A DNA stretch of 8,939 bases from JAZSQT01 sp045538075. GTDB taxonomy: Bacteria; Chrysiogenota; Deferribacteres; Deferribacterales; Mucispirillaceae. Position 1 is the stretch's first letter. The number at the start of each line of letters is the position of its first letter. Of the stretch, positions 6,912-8,939 are shown one piece after another. The DNA is taken from contig JAZSQT010000101.1 of assembly GCA_045538075.1 (NCBI GenBank), forward strand, positions 1 to 8,939, written 5' to 3'. A program made the translations under genes and the position numbers. Under the pieces are notes generated by a model. The model worked only from the letters and a program-made list of their open reading frames with translations, did no database searches and was not told where the DNA came from.

Positions 6912-6917
6912 ATCATA

Positions 6918-6923
6918 CTCCTT
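6918..6923 (-). promoter_or_regulatory. Ribosome-binding site that sets a TTG start for ygiQ
   Basis: Read on the - strand, AAGGAG is followed by six bases (TATGAT) and an in-frame TTG. The ATG inside the spacer (6916-6914) is out of frame and opens only a 14-codon ORF. The conserved protein begins exactly after this TTG, which supports TTG as the start. Confidence 0.75.
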
Positions 6924-6950
6924 GTATAAAAAATAAAATCTATATATAAA
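6922..6950 (+). promoter_or_regulatory. Possible promoter for ygjP giving a leaderless mRNA
   Basis: TTGTAT (6922-6927) and TATAAA (6945-6950) are spaced by 17 bp. A start about seven bases after the -10 would fall on or next to the ygjP ATG at 6957. The gene also lacks a Shine-Dalgarno sequence, which fits leaderless translation. The -35 box overlaps the ygiQ ribosome-binding site on the other strand. Confidence 0.35.
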
Positions 6951-6956
6951 TGATAT

Positions 6957-7628
6957 ATGGAAATACAATATAGCATATTTTATAAAAATCGTAAATCTGC
7001 TCAAATCAATATATATCCTACAGGAGAAATAAAAGTATTAGCTCCTATATACTACACAGAAAAAGATGTTATATCCTTAATTAATCTAAAAAAAGAGTGG
7101 ATATTAAAAAAATTATCACTTATTCAAAAAAGAACAAAAAATCGTATAATTTTAAATAATGATAATATATTGTATTTAGGTGAAATATATACTTTTAAAA
7201 AAAATTCTTCAATGGGTCGTTATACAAAAATAGATAAAGAAAATAAAGTTATATATGCAGGTTATAATTTAAATAATAAAGAAAACCTATTGAAATTTTA
7301 TAAAAATGAAGCAAATTTTTTGTTACCAGTAAAACTTAATAAACTATCAACTATACATAATATTACTTATAATAAAGTTACTGTAAGAAATAATAAAAAA
7401 CGTTGGGGTAGTTGCTCCAGCAAGAAAGATATAACATTAAGCACTAAGCTCATACTTGCACCAATTAAGGTAATTGAAGCAGTAATATTACATGAATTAG
7501 TCCATACAGAAATAATGAACCACTCTAAAAAATTTTATGATAGACTATACAAAATTTGTCCGTTCTATAGGGAAGCTGATATTTGGTTAAGAGAGTATTA
7601 TCCTATAGAAAATAATATTTTTTATTAA
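6957..7628 (+). CDS. ygjP: YgjP-like metal-dependent hydrolase (DUF45/COG1451, SprT-like zinc motif)
   Basis: A 223-residue soluble protein of the YgjP family, annotated variously as a zinc metallopeptidase or, for E. coli YgjP, a UTP pyrophosphatase. The diagnostic block is RWGSCSSKKDITLSTKLILAP, followed by HELVH at 179-183 and H189 in NHSKKF. This gives the HExxH plus His pattern, with E180 as the likely catalytic base. The N-terminal half is a Lys- and Asn-rich beta-type region preceding the metal domain. Length is close to normal for the family (about 230). There is no clear ribosome-binding site before the ATG. The gene diverges from ygiQ, with 45 bp between starts, and overlaps the 3' end of the response-regulator gene by 4 nt. 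The cellular substrate is not known from context. Confidence 0.88.
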   Translation: MEIQYSIFYKNRKSAQINIYPTGEIKVLAPIYYTEKDVISLINLKKEWILKKLSLIQKRTKNRIILNNDNILYLGEIYTFKKNSSMGRYTKIDKENKVIYAGYNLNNKENLLKFYKNEANFLLPVKLNKLSTIHNITYNKVTVRNNKKRWGSCSSKKDITLSTKLILAPIKVIEAVILHELVHTEIMNHSKKFYDRLYKICPFYREADIWLREYYPIENNIFY

Positions 7629-8236
7629 AAATTATCTTCAAGAACACTATCTATATATTCACGAGCTTTTTCTAAATCTATCAATACTTTAATATATTCT
7701 TCTGGTAATCCACCATTAGACAGTAGTGATATACTATTTTCAATTTTAGTAAGAGCTTCTTTTAGTGAAACATAAACATCACCACTCATTATACTTGATG
7801 ATGGTTCAGTTTCATCGCCTATATGATTAACCATAAACATTTGTTCAGCATAGCTTGATATAGTATTAACAAGTTCTTTCCAGTCAACTGGTTTTACCAT
7901 ATATTTATCAACTTTAATATCTATAGCTTGCATAAGCCTATCAGAATTTGAATATGCAGTAGAAAAGATAACGTAGCAAGACGGATTATTTTCTTTAATT
8001 CTAATGGCAAGTTCAGCGCCATCAATACTTTTCATATTTATATCAGTAACTAAAATATCTATTAATTTACCTTCAGATATAGATAATGCTTCTTCTCCAC
8101 TGCCTGCTACTAATAAGTTTGGAATATGCCTTTTTAAATACATATTAGCAAGTTCTCTAACTTCGTCCTCATCTTCAACGTATAAAACAACTACTTCTGA
8201 AAGAGCTTTTTTTAAAATTTCTTTTGAATTATCCAT
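7625..8236 (-). CDS. Response regulator with receiver domain and uncharacterised helical C-terminus
   Basis: A 203-residue two-component protein. Residues about 14-128 form a CheY-like receiver: acidic pair E21/D22 after VVVLYV, phospho-acceptor D65 in ILVTDINM, T93 in FSTAYS and K115 in YMVKP. All are in place, so phosphorylation by a histidine kinase is expected. The remaining 75 residues do not resemble a DNA-binding, GGDEF, EAL or HD output domain. They contain predicted-looking amphipathic helices (SLKEALTKIENSISLL and EEYIKVLIDLEKAREYIDSVLEDNF), possibly for dimerisation or partner binding. No kinase is encoded nearby, so it is an orphan here. The start has only a weak TTGG upstream. 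An extended -10 (TGGTATTAT) lies about 40 bp upstream. Its stop codon overlaps that of ygjP on the opposite strand. Confidence 0.88.
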   Translation of the reverse strand: MDNSKEILKKALSEVVVLYVEDEDEVRELANMYLKRHIPNLLVAGSGEEALSISEGKLIDILVTDINMKSIDGAELAIRIKENNPSCYVIFSTAYSNSDRLMQAIDIKVDKYMVKPVDWKELVNTISSYAEQMFMVNHIGDETEPSSSIMSGDVYVSLKEALTKIENSISLLSNGGLPEEYIKVLIDLEKAREYIDSVLEDNF

Positions 8237-8275
8237 AAATATACCAAAATTGATTTAATAAAAAATTTATACTAA

Positions 8276-8284
8276 ATAATACCA
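8276..8284 (-). promoter_or_regulatory. Possible extended -10 promoter for the response regulator
   Basis: Read on the - strand, TG-G-TATTAT fits an extended -10 element, placing a start near 8269 and a leader of about 33 nt before the ATG at 8236. No good -35 is present. An independent promoter is plausible, because a terminator separates this gene from the DUF2155 gene upstream. Confidence 0.35.
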
Positions 8285-8305
8285 CTAAATTAAAAGATTA
8301 TCTAT

Positions 8306-8334
8306 AAAAAAATAATGGGAGCATAAAAGCTCCC
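8306..8334 (-). terminator. Intrinsic terminator after the DUF2155 lipoprotein gene
   Basis: On the - strand, GGGAGC pairs with GCTCCC around a 6-nt loop (8317-8334), followed by ATTATTTTTTT (8316-8306). It begins 5 nt past the stop codon of the lipoprotein gene and would end that transcript before the response-regulator gene. Confidence 0.88.
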
Positions 8335-8339
8335 TAAAC

Positions 8340-8855
8340 TTATTTTTTAATTGATTTTACCATTACTATATCGTAATCAGCATCTTCTAAACCGTGCATA
8401 CCAGGAAAATTTTGAAACAGCCAACCATTAAAAATTTCTTTCCCGTCTTTATATATTTTTACTTTTGAGCCAGGATTTTCTTCGTCCATAGAAACATTTG
8501 CATATCCTCCATTATCAACCATCTTGAAAAATGGAAAATAACTTAATACTTCAATTGATAAAGGAGTTCCTTCTATAGCTGTTCTTTGTGTAAAAGGGAT
8601 AGATATTTCTTTACTTGTATTATCTTTTTTATTAACAACAGAAATAACTATACCAGAATAAATTTCTGCTACGTCTTTAGACAATTTATCTGGATCTAAT
8701 GATACTGATTCTGTAGCATTATTTTTACTCTCTGCACTACCCTCTTTTGCAACTGGTGCATTTTGATTTGAGGCAACTACGCCTTCTTTTTTATTTGCAT
8801 TTTGAGAGCAAGCAAAAAGCATTAAAGAAATAGCTATTAATAAGATTTTTTTCAT
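8340..8855 (-). CDS. DUF2155 domain lipoprotein
   Basis: A 171-residue predicted lipoprotein of unknown function. The N-terminus MKKILLIAISLMLFAC is a type II signal peptide with lipobox LFAC, so C16 would be lipidated; Ser at +2 suggests outer-membrane sorting in a Gram-negative cell. Residues about 17-55 are a low-complexity linker rich in Asn, Lys, Ala, Glu and Ser. The folded part ends in FNGWLFQNFPGMHGLEDADYDI (from about 142), which matches the DUF2155 pattern (GW-F-x-x-x-P-x-x-x-x-LE-x-x-x-YD). The start is supported by GGAG (8864-8867, - strand), eight bases before ATG. A weak promoter may lie at 8893-8919 (TTGAAA and TATAAA, 15-bp spacing). It has its own terminator. DUF2155 assignment is by eye and fairly good; no role can be given. 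Confidence 0.8.
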   Translation of the reverse strand: MKKILLIAISLMLFACSQNANKKEGVVASNQNAPVAKEGSAESKNNATESVSLDPDKLSKDVAEIYSGIVISVVNKKDNTSKEISIPFTQRTAIEGTPLSIEVLSYFPFFKMVDNGGYANVSMDEENPGSKVKIYKDGKEIFNGWLFQNFPGMHGLEDADYDIVMVKSIKK

Positions 8856-8939
8856 AATAATATCTCCGAATTTATATTAATCTAAAGGCATTTTTATAAT
8901 AAAAATACTTCTATTTCAATAAAAAAATAAATTTTTTAT

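Noticed and set aside
6914..6916. ATG close to the ygiQ ribosome-binding site as the ygiQ start
   Set aside because: It is out of frame with the conserved protein and gives only 14 codons. It would need a frameshift, for which no slippery sequence is seen.
6912..7004. Longer ygiQ reading frame starting at ATG 7004 (- strand)
   Set aside because: The extra 31 residues are Tyr/Phe/Ile-rich and not conserved in the family. They would overlap ygjP head to head by 48 bp, and a strong AAGGAG points to TTG 6911.
8004..8258. Open frame on the + strand opposite the response-regulator N-terminus
   Set aside because: Its Ser-rich composition is what the complement of the receiver codons gives, with no ribosome-binding site and no conserved motif.
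1..8939. CRISPR array, transposon, phage, toxin-antitoxin or defence system
   Set aside because: No regularly spaced repeats, transposase, integrase or paired small ORFs were found, and every gap between genes is about 100 bp or less.

Overview
The window is a strongly AT-rich, densely coded bacterial segment with nine complete protein genes and one partial gene. No gap between genes reaches 300 bases. Features pointing to an anaerobic or microaerobic Gram-negative bacterium are a ferredoxin-linked indolepyruvate oxidoreductase (IorAB), a Fur regulator, a radical-SAM YgiQ protein, a Sec-exported cyclophilin and a DUF2155 lipoprotein with Ser at +2. The low GC and gene mix would suit a Deferribacterota-like (Mucispirillum-type) or similar genome. 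That placement is a guess, because no rRNA or other phylogenetic marker is present.

Left part, + strand (1-5192): the 3' part of an AMP-forming acyl-CoA synthetase, then fur with its own terminator, iorA-iorB (2 nt apart), and two tandem cyclophilins. The first cyclophilin has a signal peptide and the second does not. A bidirectional-looking terminator closes this block. Two palindromes built from the same half-site, ATTGTA/TACAAT, lie just upstream of fur and upstream of the exported cyclophilin. They are candidate Fur-family operators.

Right part: ygiQ (- strand) and a YgjP-type HELVH metal-dependent hydrolase (+ strand) diverge from a 45-bp gap. The ygjP gene then runs tail to tail, with a 4-nt overlap, into a response-regulator gene (- strand). 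That gene is preceded by a DUF2155 lipoprotein gene (- strand) with its own terminator.

Functional reading: IorAB oxidatively decarboxylates aryl-2-oxoacids from aromatic amino acids to aryl-acetyl-CoA, reducing ferredoxin. The upstream ligase interconverts a carboxylate and its CoA thioester, so a shared acyl-CoA theme is possible but its substrate is unknown. Fur beside an iron-sulfur enzyme suggests iron-linked control, which is inference. The cyclophilins serve protein folding in two compartments. The remaining genes are housekeeping or orphan functions. Three start codons were reassigned using ribosome-binding sites: both cyclophilins start downstream of a TTG, and ygiQ starts at a TTG. 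I see no CRISPR array, mobile element, tRNA, rRNA or convincing novel multi-gene system. The best leads are the paired palindromes, the cyclophilin duplication and the unusual gene starts.
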